Source: Chlorobium sp. (GTDB taxonomy: Bacteria > Bacteroidota > Chlorobiia > Chlorobiales > Chlorobiaceae). Taken from it: a DNA stretch of 64,000 nucleotides. Shown in pieces: positions 1 to 9,084 of this stretch (positions are counted from its first letter, which is position 1; each line of letters opens with the position of its first letter). Position numbers and translations under genes: made by a program. Under the pieces are notes generated by a model that ran no database searches, was not told the DNA's origin, and saw nothing but the letters and a program-made list of their open reading frames with translations. The stretch is from assembly GCA_028277485.1 (NCBI GenBank), contig JANQGE010000081.1:17497-81496 (forward strand). Reading direction: 5' to 3'.

Positions 1-786
1 GAGATCGACCGGAGGCTCCATAACGATCGACGCAAGAAGCTGCAGACCGTGATTCTGCACAATGTCGCGAAGCAGGCCGGACTTCTCATAATATGCCCCC
101 CTGGTTCTGATACCGAAGTCCTCGGCTATCGTTATGCTGACATCTTCGATATATTGCCTGTTCCATAAAGGTTCGAACATACCGTTGGAAAAACGGAACA
201 CAAGAATGTTCTGAACAGGTTCCTTGCCAAGATAATGGTCTATACGATATATCTGTTCCTCATGAAAGACGCTTCCTACAATGGCGTTCAGTTCACGTGC
301 GGTCTCGAGGTCGAACCCGTAAGGTTTTTCAACGACGATTTTCCGCCATCCGTTACAGGTTCCGCCCTTGCCGCCAAGCCCCGCCTTCTCGAGGTTATCA
401 ATAATATGCGGTGCCAGGCCGGGAGGCGTGGAGAGATAAAAAAGCAAATTGCCGCAAGAAGAATCATTTGCCGCACCCTTTTCTATCTCATCCCTCAAGG
501 CAGCATACCCTCCGGGTTTGGTAAAATCGGCCGGGACATAGTAAAGGTTTGTGCAAAACGTCTCCAGGTGCGATACATCGGTAATGGAACCTGATGCATG
601 CTCTTCAATGCTGTTTCTGGCCAGCGTACTGAATCCGTCATGGTCAAGCTCTGAACGGGCGACCCCAATGATTCTGTATCTTTCCGGCATCTGCCCCCAG
701 AGGGCGAGCTTATAGAGTGACGGAATGAGCTTTCTCGAAGCAAGGTCGCTTTTCGCCCCAAACAACACAAAGGTAAAATCATCCAT
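1..786 (-). CDS. zwf: Glucose-6-phosphate 1-dehydrogenase, N-terminal part (cut by window edge)
   Basis: Oxidises glucose-6-phosphate to 6-phosphogluconolactone in the oxidative pentose phosphate pathway. The reading frame opens with an ATG whose complement lies at 784-786 and stays open to base 1, giving 262 residues; the C-terminal half is outside the window. The N-terminal nucleotide-binding motif reads GAKSDLASRKL (family GASGDLAxRKL) and the substrate/active-site motif RIDHYLGKE is present near residue 185. It starts 23 bp after the stop of the 6-phosphogluconate dehydrogenase gene on the same strand, so the two oxidative pentose phosphate enzymes are almost certainly co-transcribed, here with the cascade of sensor genes upstream. 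The S for G change in the G-A-S-G-D loop is minor. Identification is secure. Confidence 0.93.
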   Translation of the reverse strand, partial: MDDFTFVLFGAKSDLASRKLIPSLYKLALWGQMPERYRIIGVARSELDHDGFSTLARNSIEEHASGSITDVSHLETFCTNLYYVPADFTKPGGYAALRDEIEKGAANDSSCGNLLFYLSTPPGLAPHIIDNLEKAGLGGKGGTCNGWRKIVVEKPYGFDLETARELNAIVGSVFHEEQIYRIDHYLGKEPVQNILVFRFSNGMFEPLWNRQYIEDVSITIAEDFGIRTRGAYYEKSGLLRDIVQNHGLQLLASIVMEPPVDL

Positions 787-809
787 CTGTCGGCTCACAA
801 TTTCCGGCA

Positions 810-1712
810 CTACTTCGATCTTGGAGTAAACCCGTGGCCGCCGAATTCATGGCGAAGGGCCGCAACAACCTTGTCCGAAAAATTATCCTTCGATCGCGAA
901 CGGTATCTCCTGAACAAGGCATTGGCAATAACGGGTACCGATACACCATGATCAAGGGCTGTCTCGACCGTCCATTTACCCTCCCCGGAGTCTGCAATCT
1001 CTCCTGAAAGATAGTCGAGTTTTCCGTCCCGTTCAAATGCCCGGACAACGAGGTCCATAAGCCATCCCCTTATAACGGAACCGTTTGCCCATACTCTTGC
1101 AACCTCATGATGATCGAACGGGTATTCACTGTTCTTGAGTATATCAAACCCCTCTCCCATCGCTTGCATCATGCCGTATTCAACTCCGTTATGCACCATT
1201 TTCGCAAAATGCCCTGCGCCCGATTCTCCCATGTAACCGTAACCGCCCGGGACACAAAGATCTCTGAAAACAGGGGTGAGTCGTTCAAAAACGCCGGGTT
1301 CTCCACCCACCATCATGCATGCACCGGTTCTTGCCCCTTCCATGCCGCCGCTTGTTCCTACGTCCATAAAATGGACCCCCATTCCGGAAAGATTCCTGCT
1401 CCTCCTGACCGTATCATGATAGTTGGAATTGCCTCCGTCTATAATGATATCACCCGCTTCAAGCACAGGAAAAAGAGTATCCAGCGTCGCATCGACAGGG
1501 GCGCCCGAAGGCACCATGAGCCAGAAAACTCTGGGGTACGCAAGCTGGCCCGCCATGTCCTCAAGAGAAACGGCAGGAAGAGCCCCTTTCCCGGCAAACT
1601 CCTCCACAGCCTTTTCCGAGAGGTCATAGACAACCACCGTATGACCATGGTCGAGCAGATTTTCAACCATGTTCGCCCCCATTTTTCCAAGACCGATAAA
1701 ACCCAACTTCAT
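810..1712 (-). CDS. gnd: 6-phosphogluconate dehydrogenase, decarboxylating, short (GndA/YqeC) type
   Basis: Converts 6-phosphogluconate to ribulose-5-phosphate with CO2 release. 300 residues, which matches the short subclass (about 300 aa, often NAD-dependent) and not the 470-residue form. Visible motifs: dinucleotide loop GLGKMG at residues 7-12, the substrate loop DGGNSNYHDT near 92, GTSGG near 120, and the catalytic region HFAKMVHNGVEYG near 168 with the general-base lysine. The ATG lies 2 bp from the stop of the hybrid kinase gene and the gene ends 23 bp before zwf, so it is the third cistron of a FIST-kinase-gnd-zwf unit. Cofactor preference is inferred from subclass only. Confidence 0.93.
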   Translation of the reverse strand: MKLGFIGLGKMGANMVENLLDHGHTVVVYDLSEKAVEEFAGKGALPAVSLEDMAGQLAYPRVFWLMVPSGAPVDATLDTLFPVLEAGDIIIDGGNSNYHDTVRRSRNLSGMGVHFMDVGTSGGMEGARTGACMMVGGEPGVFERLTPVFRDLCVPGGYGYMGESGAGHFAKMVHNGVEYGMMQAMGEGFDILKNSEYPFDHHEVARVWANGSVIRGWLMDLVVRAFERDGKLDYLSGEIADSGEGKWTVETALDHGVSVPVIANALFRRYRSRSKDNFSDKVVAALRHEFGGHGFTPRSK

Positions 1713-1714
1713 GC

Positions 1715-4700
1715 CTATCCTCCGCCTTCTCCGGTTTCCCCTTTTTTAATCCATCCTGAACCCTCCATCCTGCCTCTCAATGCCGAAAACTGCTCATCCA
1801 TATCCGGCAGCAATCGCCCGACCTGCTGAAGGTCCCCTGATTTAACGGCCACTTCGATTTCCTGGGCGACTTTTGATAACATCCGCCCACCAACCAAAAG
1901 CGCTGCACCTTTTATGGAATGCGCTGTCATATGAACATCTTCGGTGGAATTCTCCCTGATGGCTGCTTTCAGCTTGGAAATTTGCTGAGGGACGTCTTCC
2001 AGAAAGTTTTTAATAATCAACCTGGCAACGTCCTTGTCCTCCTGTAGTCTTCCAAGCATCTCCTTTTCCTGAAATATAGCACTGTTGTTATTCATGCTGT
2101 CAACGGGTTTGGGGTTTTCATCTGGAACAGCAGAGGTTGCCGACGGTGATCTGTCACCGAGAAACCTTTCGAGCACAGCTGTAACTTCAGATTTTCTGAT
2201 CGGTTTTGCCATATAATCATCCATTCCCGCCTGAAGGCATTTTTCACGATCTCCCTTCATGGCGTTTGCGGTAATTGCGATAATTGGAACCTTGGGGTTT
2301 TTTACGTTCTTGCCGTGCCTTATGAGCTTCGTCGCTTCATAACCATCCATTTCCGGCATCTGGCAATCCATCAGTACAAGATCGTACCAAACTTCTCCCA
2401 TCGTCTGTAGTGCCTCAGAACCGTTCTGCACAACATCGGTATTATATCCTTCTTTCTGAAGCATCGAGAGCAAAACCAACTGATTCACCTGGCTGTCTTC
2501 AACCAGGAGTATTCTGAACCTCCGTCTTTCATCTATCGGAATGCCGTGCATAACATTGGCACTTATTTCCGAGAGCTCTGACGGGGAACTCCTGCGCTTC
2601 ATTATTTCAGCAATACATGCATACAGCTTCTTGCCGCGTACCGGCTTCTCCAAACGGGCCTCTACATATTCCCAGGGAACCCGTTGGAGATCGGTCCCGG
2701 GCTCTGGAGGCGTCACGGCAACCAGAGAGCTGTCCCTGAGTAGATGATGAGCTTTGATTGCCTTTGTAGTCTCTTTCAACTCCCCGTCACAGTCCGATAG
2801 GGCTATCAGCACGATGTCCCAAGGAATACCTTTTTCGGCGGCTTCCTGTAATTTCCTGAAACCCGATTTGCCGTCAACGGCTTCGTCAAAAGAGCAGTTC
2901 CAAAGAGAAAAGAATATCTTCATTAACTTCCGGGAAGTCTGATTGGGATCGATGAGAAAAACCCTGCTACCGACAAGCTGCGAGTATTTTTCATCTGCCT
3001 CCCCATCCATGGGATCTTGCTTCACAAGGTCAAGCGTAAACCAGAACGTCGATCCTTTGCCGGGAGTACTTCTCAGTTGTATCTCCCCTCCCATTTTTTT
3101 GGCAAGCTTGCTTGAAATAGAAAGCCCAAGCCCCGTTCCTCCGTACTTTCTTATAGTTGAACCGTCCGCCTGTACAAAAGGTTCAAAAACAGCTTCCATA
3201 CGACTTTCATCGATACCGATACCGGTATCGGATACCGTAAAACGAATCCGCGCATGATTTCCTAAATCCTCTTCAAGCTCGACATTCAAGAGAATCTCAC
3301 CTTCATGCGTAAACTTGATAGCGTTGCTTATGAGATTTACCAGGATCTGCTTGATGCGGCTTGGGTCTCCTTTTAAACGGAACGGGATATCGAAATCAGG
3401 CAGAAATGTATATTTGACTCCTTTTTTCCGGGCTTTGTAAGCAAACATTTCCATGATCTCTTCGAACAGATCCAGCAAATCGAAATCTATCTGTTCAATT
3501 TCAAGCCGGTCTGCCTCTATTTTTGAGAAATCAAGAATGTCATTTACCAGGTACAGCAAATTTTTCCCACTGGCACTGATCGTTTCGGCAAACTTTCGCT
3601 GTTCCGCACTCAGGTCGGACTCGAGCAGCAGTTCCGACATACCGATAACCCCGTTCATGGGTGTCCGGATTTCGTGGCTCATATTTGCAAGAAACTCGCT
3701 TTTGGCCTGATTTGCCGCTTCGGCTTCAGCCGCCATAGTATTGGCGCGTGCGATCGATTCCTCAAGTTTCCGGTTTGCCGCCATGAGCTCGTTCCTTACC
3801 CGGTTTGCATCTTCAACCAGGTTAATGAGCGCATCCCGCTGCTGGCGCTTCAGGAGCTCCTGATCTGCACTATCGCTTGCCGCCTCCGTCTGGAGCTTAT
3901 CCGGATTACCGGTATCACACCCTTCCCGGTCGCTCTCAACATCGATAAACGGTGCAAAACCGAAACCCTGACTTTTCCTGTTCACAGAGTAGAGGGGAGG
4001 TTTGCCCTGTTCGGCGCACAACAGGTTAATCTCCTTTTTAAGTTCCAGATTTCGCTGCTCCCTGCCGACCATGAACCGGTTGAACCGCTCAAGATCATCA
4101 AGAGAACGTTTAAGCTCTCTTTCTATCCTCTTTCTTTCGGAAATATCCGTAGATATCATCACAACAGAAACCACCATCCCATCCTGAAGACAGGGACCAA
4201 ACCGCGACTCGAAATCGACGATGCTGCCATCTTCCAGGACGATCCTGCTCTCCAGCTTGGCAGGTTTTCCTGTCTTGAGTACTCTGTCAATTGTTTTGTG
4301 GTAGACCTCATACTGGTCTTCTGCGATATGCGTACAGAAATGTTCCCCAACCGCCACTCCTGTCCGGTGCCCCGGCATGGCCCGGTTCATGTAAATCACC
4401 CTGTGAGCGGCATCAACGGCAACGATAGTATCAGGACTGTTCAAGAGTATGGAACTCAGGGTATTTTCACTTTTGCGAAGCGATATAAGGGTATCGTCGA
4501 GTTTGTCCGACCACAGTTCAAGTTCGTAGTTCTTGTCCTCGAGCTGCCGCCTCAAATCGGACAGCTCTACGGACTTTTTGATCAGGTTGATATTCTGCTT
4601 CCGAAGGGCTTTCTGTTTTTCAAGCAGTTCCTGCTCGATCTTCTTGCTTTCGAGCACCTGCCGCCGCAACTCGTGCAGTTGCCGCCCAAGTCCTTTATAT

Positions 4701-4720
4701 GAGGTTTTCTTACCCTCCAT
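1715..4720 (-). CDS. Hybrid sensor histidine kinase (PAS-HisKA-HATPase-REC-REC-Hpt)
   Basis: 1001 residues with no membrane segment, so probably a cytoplasmic sensor. Order: coiled coil about 1-85; PAS about 85-195 followed by the ISERKRIE linker; a second helical stretch 200-340; HisKA with phospho-accepting H349 in MSHEIRTPMNG; HATPase with N box NLISNAIKFTHEG, G1 DTGIGID and G2 GGTGLGLS; a degenerate receiver (phosphosite region reads VLIALSDCDG, without a clean LLLDxxMP motif); a canonical receiver with LLVEDS and VLMDCQMPEMDG; and a C-terminal Hpt domain with the histidine in AHSIKGAA. It starts 15 bp after the FIST gene, which is the likely partner sensing component, and runs directly into gnd and zwf. 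No stand-alone output regulator is seen in the window, so its target is unknown. Confidence 0.92.
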   Translation of the reverse strand: MEGKKTSYKGLGRQLHELRRQVLESKKIEQELLEKQKALRKQNINLIKKSVELSDLRRQLEDKNYELELWSDKLDDTLISLRKSENTLSSILLNSPDTIVAVDAAHRVIYMNRAMPGHRTGVAVGEHFCTHIAEDQYEVYHKTIDRVLKTGKPAKLESRIVLEDGSIVDFESRFGPCLQDGMVVSVVMISTDISERKRIERELKRSLDDLERFNRFMVGREQRNLELKKEINLLCAEQGKPPLYSVNRKSQGFGFAPFIDVESDREGCDTGNPDKLQTEAASDSADQELLKRQQRDALINLVEDANRVRNELMAANRKLEESIARANTMAAEAEAANQAKSEFLANMSHEIRTPMNGVIGMSELLLESDLSAEQRKFAETISASGKNLLYLVNDILDFSKIEADRLEIEQIDFDLLDLFEEIMEMFAYKARKKGVKYTFLPDFDIPFRLKGDPSRIKQILVNLISNAIKFTHEGEILLNVELEEDLGNHARIRFTVSDTGIGIDESRMEAVFEPFVQADGSTIRKYGGTGLGLSISSKLAKKMGGEIQLRSTPGKGSTFWFTLDLVKQDPMDGEADEKYSQLVGSRVFLIDPNQTSRKLMKIFFSLWNCSFDEAVDGKSGFRKLQEAAEKGIPWDIVLIALSDCDGELKETTKAIKAHHLLRDSSLVAVTPPEPGTDLQRVPWEYVEARLEKPVRGKKLYACIAEIMKRRSSPSELSEISANVMHGIPIDERRRFRILLVEDSQVNQLVLLSMLQKEGYNTDVVQNGSEALQTMGEVWYDLVLMDCQMPEMDGYEATKLIRHGKNVKNPKVPIIAITANAMKGDREKCLQAGMDDYMAKPIRKSEVTAVLERFLGDRSPSATSAVPDENPKPVDSMNNNSAIFQEKEMLGRLQEDKDVARLIIKNFLEDVPQQISKLKAAIRENSTEDVHMTAHSIKGAALLVGGRMLSKVAQEIEVAVKSGDLQQVGRLLPDMDEQFSALRGRMEGSGWIKKGETGEGGG

Positions 4721-4735
4721 GACACTCAGAAAAGA

Positions 4736-5950
4736 TTATGCCGATCCTAATATCCACAGGACAACGGTTTCATTATGAAATTTGGCTTCGGCAAGCTTCT
4801 CGACCGACCTGTCAATAGGGCCGATCTCTCCATAAGTATAAAAACCAATGATCGGGACCTCATATCCCAAGCACTTTCTGACTACTTCAACCTCTTCGGG
4901 GATCCTTCTCCCAAGTACCAGCTTTCGCCCCACACAGCTGAACATAACGATCAATTCAGGTTTTGCTCCCCCAAGGCTCCATATCACCTGTTCAGCCGCT
5001 TCACGCGCACCGTTGATAATATCTCCCCGGGAACCTGATGTAAGCGTCACGGCGCTGCCTTCGGGTATAGAAGCGGCAAGGGTAATGGTACCTTTTTTCC
5101 GGTTTACATTTAAGCCGCACCGTAATTGAAAATGCCGCACACCCGAGCTACCCGCATCCTGATCGATAAGCCCGAATGGGTATTCCATACAGATACCCGG
5201 AAGGCGTGCGGAACGTTCCTTGCCAAGAAATTCCTTGTACAGCTCAAGGGCACTCACATTGTCAAACTCCTTGACAACGTTCCCCTCCGATGACGTACAG
5301 TAGAAACTGTTGCCTATTGATTCAAACCCGCTTCTCACTCCTATACCGGTACGGTAACTCCCGTCAAAAGAAACAAGAAGACCGACAATTGCATCCCTGT
5401 AAACTCTGCCGTTATAGTACTGAAACGCTTGTTTGAAGCGCATGTCGTCGCCGAGATACCCTCCGGAAATTTCCAAATCTCTTTCAAGCACACTTCGAAA
5501 CCCTCCAAGAACCTTCAAACCGTCTCCGCCCATGCCATTTGGAAACACCAGCAGTGAAGATGTACTTTCAATAATCGTGCGTGAAAGAACATCCGCGATC
5601 ATCTCCCTCGCGCAGGCCTCTTCGTCCCTGCTCATATGCCGCCCGATGCCTGCGTGGAATTTCACATCAGGCGAGCTGATGGCCATAACAACCACCGATC
5701 CTTCCGAAACACCTTCCGATGAAATCTCTCCGGCCGTAGTTCCGCCGACCATGGGAACATCTCCGGCAACGGCTGCAATACCTGACAACAGAGCTTTATG
5801 ATCAAATCGCATCGCTCCGAACACAATCAGAACATCGGCTTTTCCACCGGTTTTTTCAAAAGCCAGTCTGATTGCCTCACTACCGGCATCAAAAGAGTCC
5901 TCTTGGTGACTTGTTCCTACTCCCGCGGTAATTGCAGACATGCTTGTCAA
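4736..5950 (-). CDS. FIST-domain sensory protein (FIST_N + FIST_C)
   Basis: 404 residues. The N-terminal half carries the FIST_N pattern (GVGTS, VLIVFGAMRFDHKALL, PMVGGTTAGEIS) and the C-terminal half the FIST_C pattern ending in a PIIGFYTYGEIGP segment. FIST domains are proposed small-ligand, possibly amino-acid, sensors in signal transduction. There is no signal peptide or membrane segment. The gene is 15 bp upstream of a hybrid histidine kinase on the same strand, the usual genetic neighbourhood for FIST proteins, so it is probably the ligand-sensing partner of that kinase. The ligand cannot be predicted from sequence. Confidence 0.9.
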   Translation of the reverse strand: MTSMSAITAGVGTSHQEDSFDAGSEAIRLAFEKTGGKADVLIVFGAMRFDHKALLSGIAAVAGDVPMVGGTTAGEISSEGVSEGSVVVMAISSPDVKFHAGIGRHMSRDEEACAREMIADVLSRTIIESTSSLLVFPNGMGGDGLKVLGGFRSVLERDLEISGGYLGDDMRFKQAFQYYNGRVYRDAIVGLLVSFDGSYRTGIGVRSGFESIGNSFYCTSSEGNVVKEFDNVSALELYKEFLGKERSARLPGICMEYPFGLIDQDAGSSGVRHFQLRCGLNVNRKKGTITLAASIPEGSAVTLTSGSRGDIINGAREAAEQVIWSLGGAKPELIVMFSCVGRKLVLGRRIPEEVEVVRKCLGYEVPIIGFYTYGEIGPIDRSVEKLAEAKFHNETVVLWILGSA

Positions 5951-6239
5951 ATAAAATAAGATATTGGCACAACATCTCCACTACAGGCAGCAAACGGCAT
6001 ACACCTCTCCCTTTGATCACGGATGCGGCTGGCAACCAGCTTCCTTCATGAAAGCCGTGGTTAAAGATGATGCTTACACTACCTGGAGATGCTGGGGAAA
6101 CGGACCTTTTCTCAACGCTTCTGAGGCAGCATCCGACAGCGAAATTTTTTAAGGACTGACGGCTACATGCAGAACCAAAATACTCATTTTATGAATGATT
6201 TCCAGACCCGCATTATCGATAACGATCCGTATCACCTTG

Positions 6240-7334
6240 TCAGAAGGTATAATTAAGGTATTTGAAAAGAACCGTACGCCATTGTCTGGAAGAAGTATAC
6301 TGAAGGAGAGAATGATTAACCTTTTCCATAAGGGGACTGCCGGGGGGAAGGGCTACGGCGTAATATTCATGCCTGAAAGATTGCTCCAGAACTCTTACCC
6401 CCTGGAAATGCCCCGCTGCCGTCATGTAACGCATAATCGGCTCATCGTATACAACGGCATCGATGCGGCCGCTCTGAAGAGCCTGCAGCGCCTCCTGAAT
6501 CGTCCCGAACTCAACAAACGAGATATATTCTTCAACCAGGTAGTGCATGCTCGTCGAACCGCTTACCGTTCCTGTCCTTACCTCATGGAGGTCATGCGGC
6601 CCCTTAACAGGGACATCGAGAGAACCTACTGTGAGCGCGGTTGTAATCGCCGCCGTAAAACCCGAAATGATCACAAGACTTGCAAACATCCACACAAGGG
6701 CAACCAGCCTGCCGCCTGGAGTTCTCGGAGCCTTGTCGCCGTAGCCTACCGTAGTCATGGTAACAGCCGCCCACCAGAACCCGGCTCCTATTCCCTTTAC
6801 GGGCGGCCCTCCGAACTGTTCCGGGTTCTTTCGCCGCTCAAAAAACCATACAAGAAACCCCGACATGAGTAACACCAATGAAAGCAGTACAACAACCCGC
6901 AGAAAACCGGATGAAAAAAAACCCTGCATGATCCGTTCCCAGTTCGAGCCGTTTTCCCTTACGGCAATCCCAATTCCTGACATAAAAAAGGGATGGGAAA
7001 AATCAAGGACTCCCTCTCTCTCAGCGGTTACAGTTATTGCTGCAACACCGGCATCAAGCTCTCCGCCTGCAACTTTTTCAAGGAGATCGGACAGCTCCAT
7101 TTCCCTGAATTCAAATAAAAAACCGTTGTCCTGAGCAATTCTCTTCCACATGTCCACACTGATACCTTCCCATGTCCCGTCAGCACTTTTCACCGAAAAA
7201 GGAGGAGACTGTTTGGTCCCGATAACAAGCGCTGCTCCTCCCTGTTCACCTGAAAAAGCACGTGCCGGAAAAACAAGCAGAATAACCGTTAGCATCCAGC
7301 TGCAAATCAAAGCAAAAACCATATCAACGTTCAA
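6240..7334 (-). CDS. GluR0-like ligand-gated potassium channel (SBP_bac_3 domain split by a K+ pore)
   Basis: 364 residues. Signal peptide at 1-27 (hydrophobic stretch ending PARAFSG). Periplasmic-binding-protein lobe 1 at about 34-130, including TAEREG with R106 at the position of the glutamate-receptor alpha-carboxyl-binding arginine. TM1 about 144-165, re-entrant pore with the potassium filter TVGYGD at 195-200, TM2 about 209-233, then lobe 2 about 245-360 with VYDEP near 296-299. This interrupted SBP-pore-SBP order is that of the prokaryotic ionotropic glutamate receptor GluR0, not of an ABC-transporter binding protein. M5 is an alternative start. Ligand is unknown; glutamate or another amino acid is an inference. 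It is divergent from a GCS2-family ligase gene 275 bp away. Confidence 0.9.
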   Translation of the reverse strand: MNVDMVFALICSWMLTVILLVFPARAFSGEQGGAALVIGTKQSPPFSVKSADGTWEGISVDMWKRIAQDNGFLFEFREMELSDLLEKVAGGELDAGVAAITVTAEREGVLDFSHPFFMSGIGIAVRENGSNWERIMQGFFSSGFLRVVVLLSLVLLMSGFLVWFFERRKNPEQFGGPPVKGIGAGFWWAAVTMTTVGYGDKAPRTPGGRLVALVWMFASLVIISGFTAAITTALTVGSLDVPVKGPHDLHEVRTGTVSGSTSMHYLVEEYISFVEFGTIQEALQALQSGRIDAVVYDEPIMRYMTAAGHFQGVRVLEQSFRHEYYAVALPPGSPLMEKVNHSLLQYTSSRQWRTVLFKYLNYTF

Positions 7335-7608
7335 CCCTCCGAATAAACCGCTCCCTGCTCCCGATTTGAATGTTTATCCGGGCATACCATGATCCCAACT
7401 TGACTTTTAGCAACCGCTCTTGCACAAAGCAGGGTCCCAAGGATGAAATACCCGGTTATTCGCTTGTCAATCATGGGACTTTCTCCAGATTGTATCATAT
7501 TCCGTTTAACAGCAAGTTAACAAAATACTGTACCCCTCCTAAAAGGGGCACTTTGAAAAACCGGCGCGAGCGGTTCGCAGGGTAAATGAGAGCACAGATC
7601 GGGACAAG

Positions 7609-9084
7609 TTGAAACGCTCAACTCAGGTATCGGAAAAACAGAACATGGGAAGCGACATCGAACATAGTTATTTCAGTGAAACAGACTTTCGCAAGTTCCG
7701 TGAAAGCCTGAGAAAAGAAACAAAAATTCTGATGGACTGGTTCTCTTCCGGCGTCTTCAAGGAAACCCGGGAAATGTGCGGTTTTGAACTTGAAGGCTGG
7801 CTGGTAAACGCTGATTACATTCCTGCATCCCGCAATGAGGAGTTCCTTGAAAGAGTCAACAGCCATCTGGTGGTGCCGGAACTCTCAAAGTATAATTTTG
7901 AAATAAACACCAACCCGCACCTGCTTGACGAGAACCTTCCAGTCTATCTCCATGAAGAGCTCAAGAAAATCTGGAACTCCTGTATTTCCCATGCTGAGGC
8001 TATGGGATGCAAGATACTTATGATAGGGATACTTCCAACCATTGAGGACAGAATGCTTACACTGCAGCACATCTCTTCCCTGCAGCGTTACTCCGCCCTC
8101 AACCGGGAAATATTGCGTTCGAGAAAACGCAAACCCCTCAAAATCCGTATCCAGGGATGCCGGGACACTCTCGACGTTACGCACCAGGACGTCATGGCTG
8201 AAGCTGCCGCAACATCTTTGCAGATACATTTCCAGGTTTCTCCGGCAACAGCCGCACGCCAATACAATATAGCCCTCATTTTATCCGCTCCGATGGTGGC
8301 TCTTGCGGCAAATGCTCCGTTCCTTTTCGGCAGGGAGCTGTGGAACGAAACCAGAATACCACTTTTTGAACAGGCGGTGAAGCTGCCTTCCTTTAGGGAC
8401 AAAACCGGCAGGATCATCCCCAGGGTAACATTCGGAAGCGGTTACGTCCGTAACTCCCTAAAGGAAGTGTTCCTCGAGAATCTTGACGGCTTTCCCGTAC
8501 TGCTCCCCGAAACATTCGATGAAGATTTCAGCTGGCTCAACCACCTGAGACTTCATAACGGCACTATCTGGAGGTGGAACCGCCCCTTGATTGGCCTGAA
8601 CGACTCAGGAACACCTCACCTGAGAATCGAGCACAGGGTCCCATCCGCCGGACCCACGATTCCCGACAGCATAGCAAACATCCTTTTTTTTTACGGCTCC
8701 CTGCTCCATTTGCTGGAGCTGGAAAAGCCGCCTGAAAAACAGATATCTTTTGAAGACACCAGAAAGAACTTTTATCGGGCGGCGAAAGACGGCCTTGATG
8801 CCCGGATCGTATGGACCGGGGGGAAACAATGTACCGTCCGCGAAATTCTGCAGGAAGAACTTCTCACGGGAGCAGGCCAGGCGCTGTGTAAAAGGGGGAT
8901 CGCTCCGGACCAGATCCGATATTATCTGGATGATATACTTACATCACGTGTTGCGATGGGCCGCACCGGTTCGGCTTGGCAAAAGGAGTTTATCCACAAG
9001 CACGGCCCCCGGTTCCAGGACATGACACATGCCTACCACGAATACCAGAATCAACAGATACCTGTCCACACATGGAAAGCATAA
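7609..9084 (+). CDS. Glutamate-cysteine ligase family 2 (GCS2) protein
   Basis: 491 residues, ATP-dependent gamma-glutamyl ligase family. The first third matches the GCS2 pattern (CGFELEGWLV near 45, then KYNFEINTNP where an acidic substrate/metal site lies), with LRIEHRVPSAGP late in the core. The start used is TTG at 7609 preceded by GGGA; ATG at 7645 would remove 12 residues and is equally possible. It overlaps the following AstE-like gene by 13 bp, so the two are translationally linked. Green sulfur bacteria are known for N-methyl-bacillithiol, not glutathione, and no glutathione synthetase is next to it, so the acceptor may not be cysteine. Family call is firm, substrate is not. Confidence 0.8.
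   Translation: MKRSTQVSEKQNMGSDIEHSYFSETDFRKFRESLRKETKILMDWFSSGVFKETREMCGFELEGWLVNADYIPASRNEEFLERVNSHLVVPELSKYNFEINTNPHLLDENLPVYLHEELKKIWNSCISHAEAMGCKILMIGILPTIEDRMLTLQHISSLQRYSALNREILRSRKRKPLKIRIQGCRDTLDVTHQDVMAEAAATSLQIHFQVSPATAARQYNIALILSAPMVALAANAPFLFGRELWNETRIPLFEQAVKLPSFRDKTGRIIPRVTFGSGYVRNSLKEVFLENLDGFPVLLPETFDEDFSWLNHLRLHNGTIWRWNRPLIGLNDSGTPHLRIEHRVPSAGPTIPDSIANILFFYGSLLHLLELEKPPEKQISFEDTRKNFYRAAKDGLDARIVWTGGKQCTVREILQEELLTGAGQALCKRGIAPDQIRYYLDDILTSRVAMGRTGSAWQKEFIHKHGPRFQDMTHAYHEYQNQQIPVHTWKA

Noticed and set aside
3674..4702. 342-aa plus-strand frame opposite the hybrid kinase gene
   Set aside because: It lies entirely antisense to a well-supported kinase and has no family motif; it is an antisense frame due to codon bias.
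5964..6152. Short plus-strand frame between FIST and channel genes
   Set aside because: No ribosome site, no motif, and it lies in the upstream region of a minus-strand gene; could be a chance open frame. No riboswitch consensus was recognised in this 290-bp gap either.
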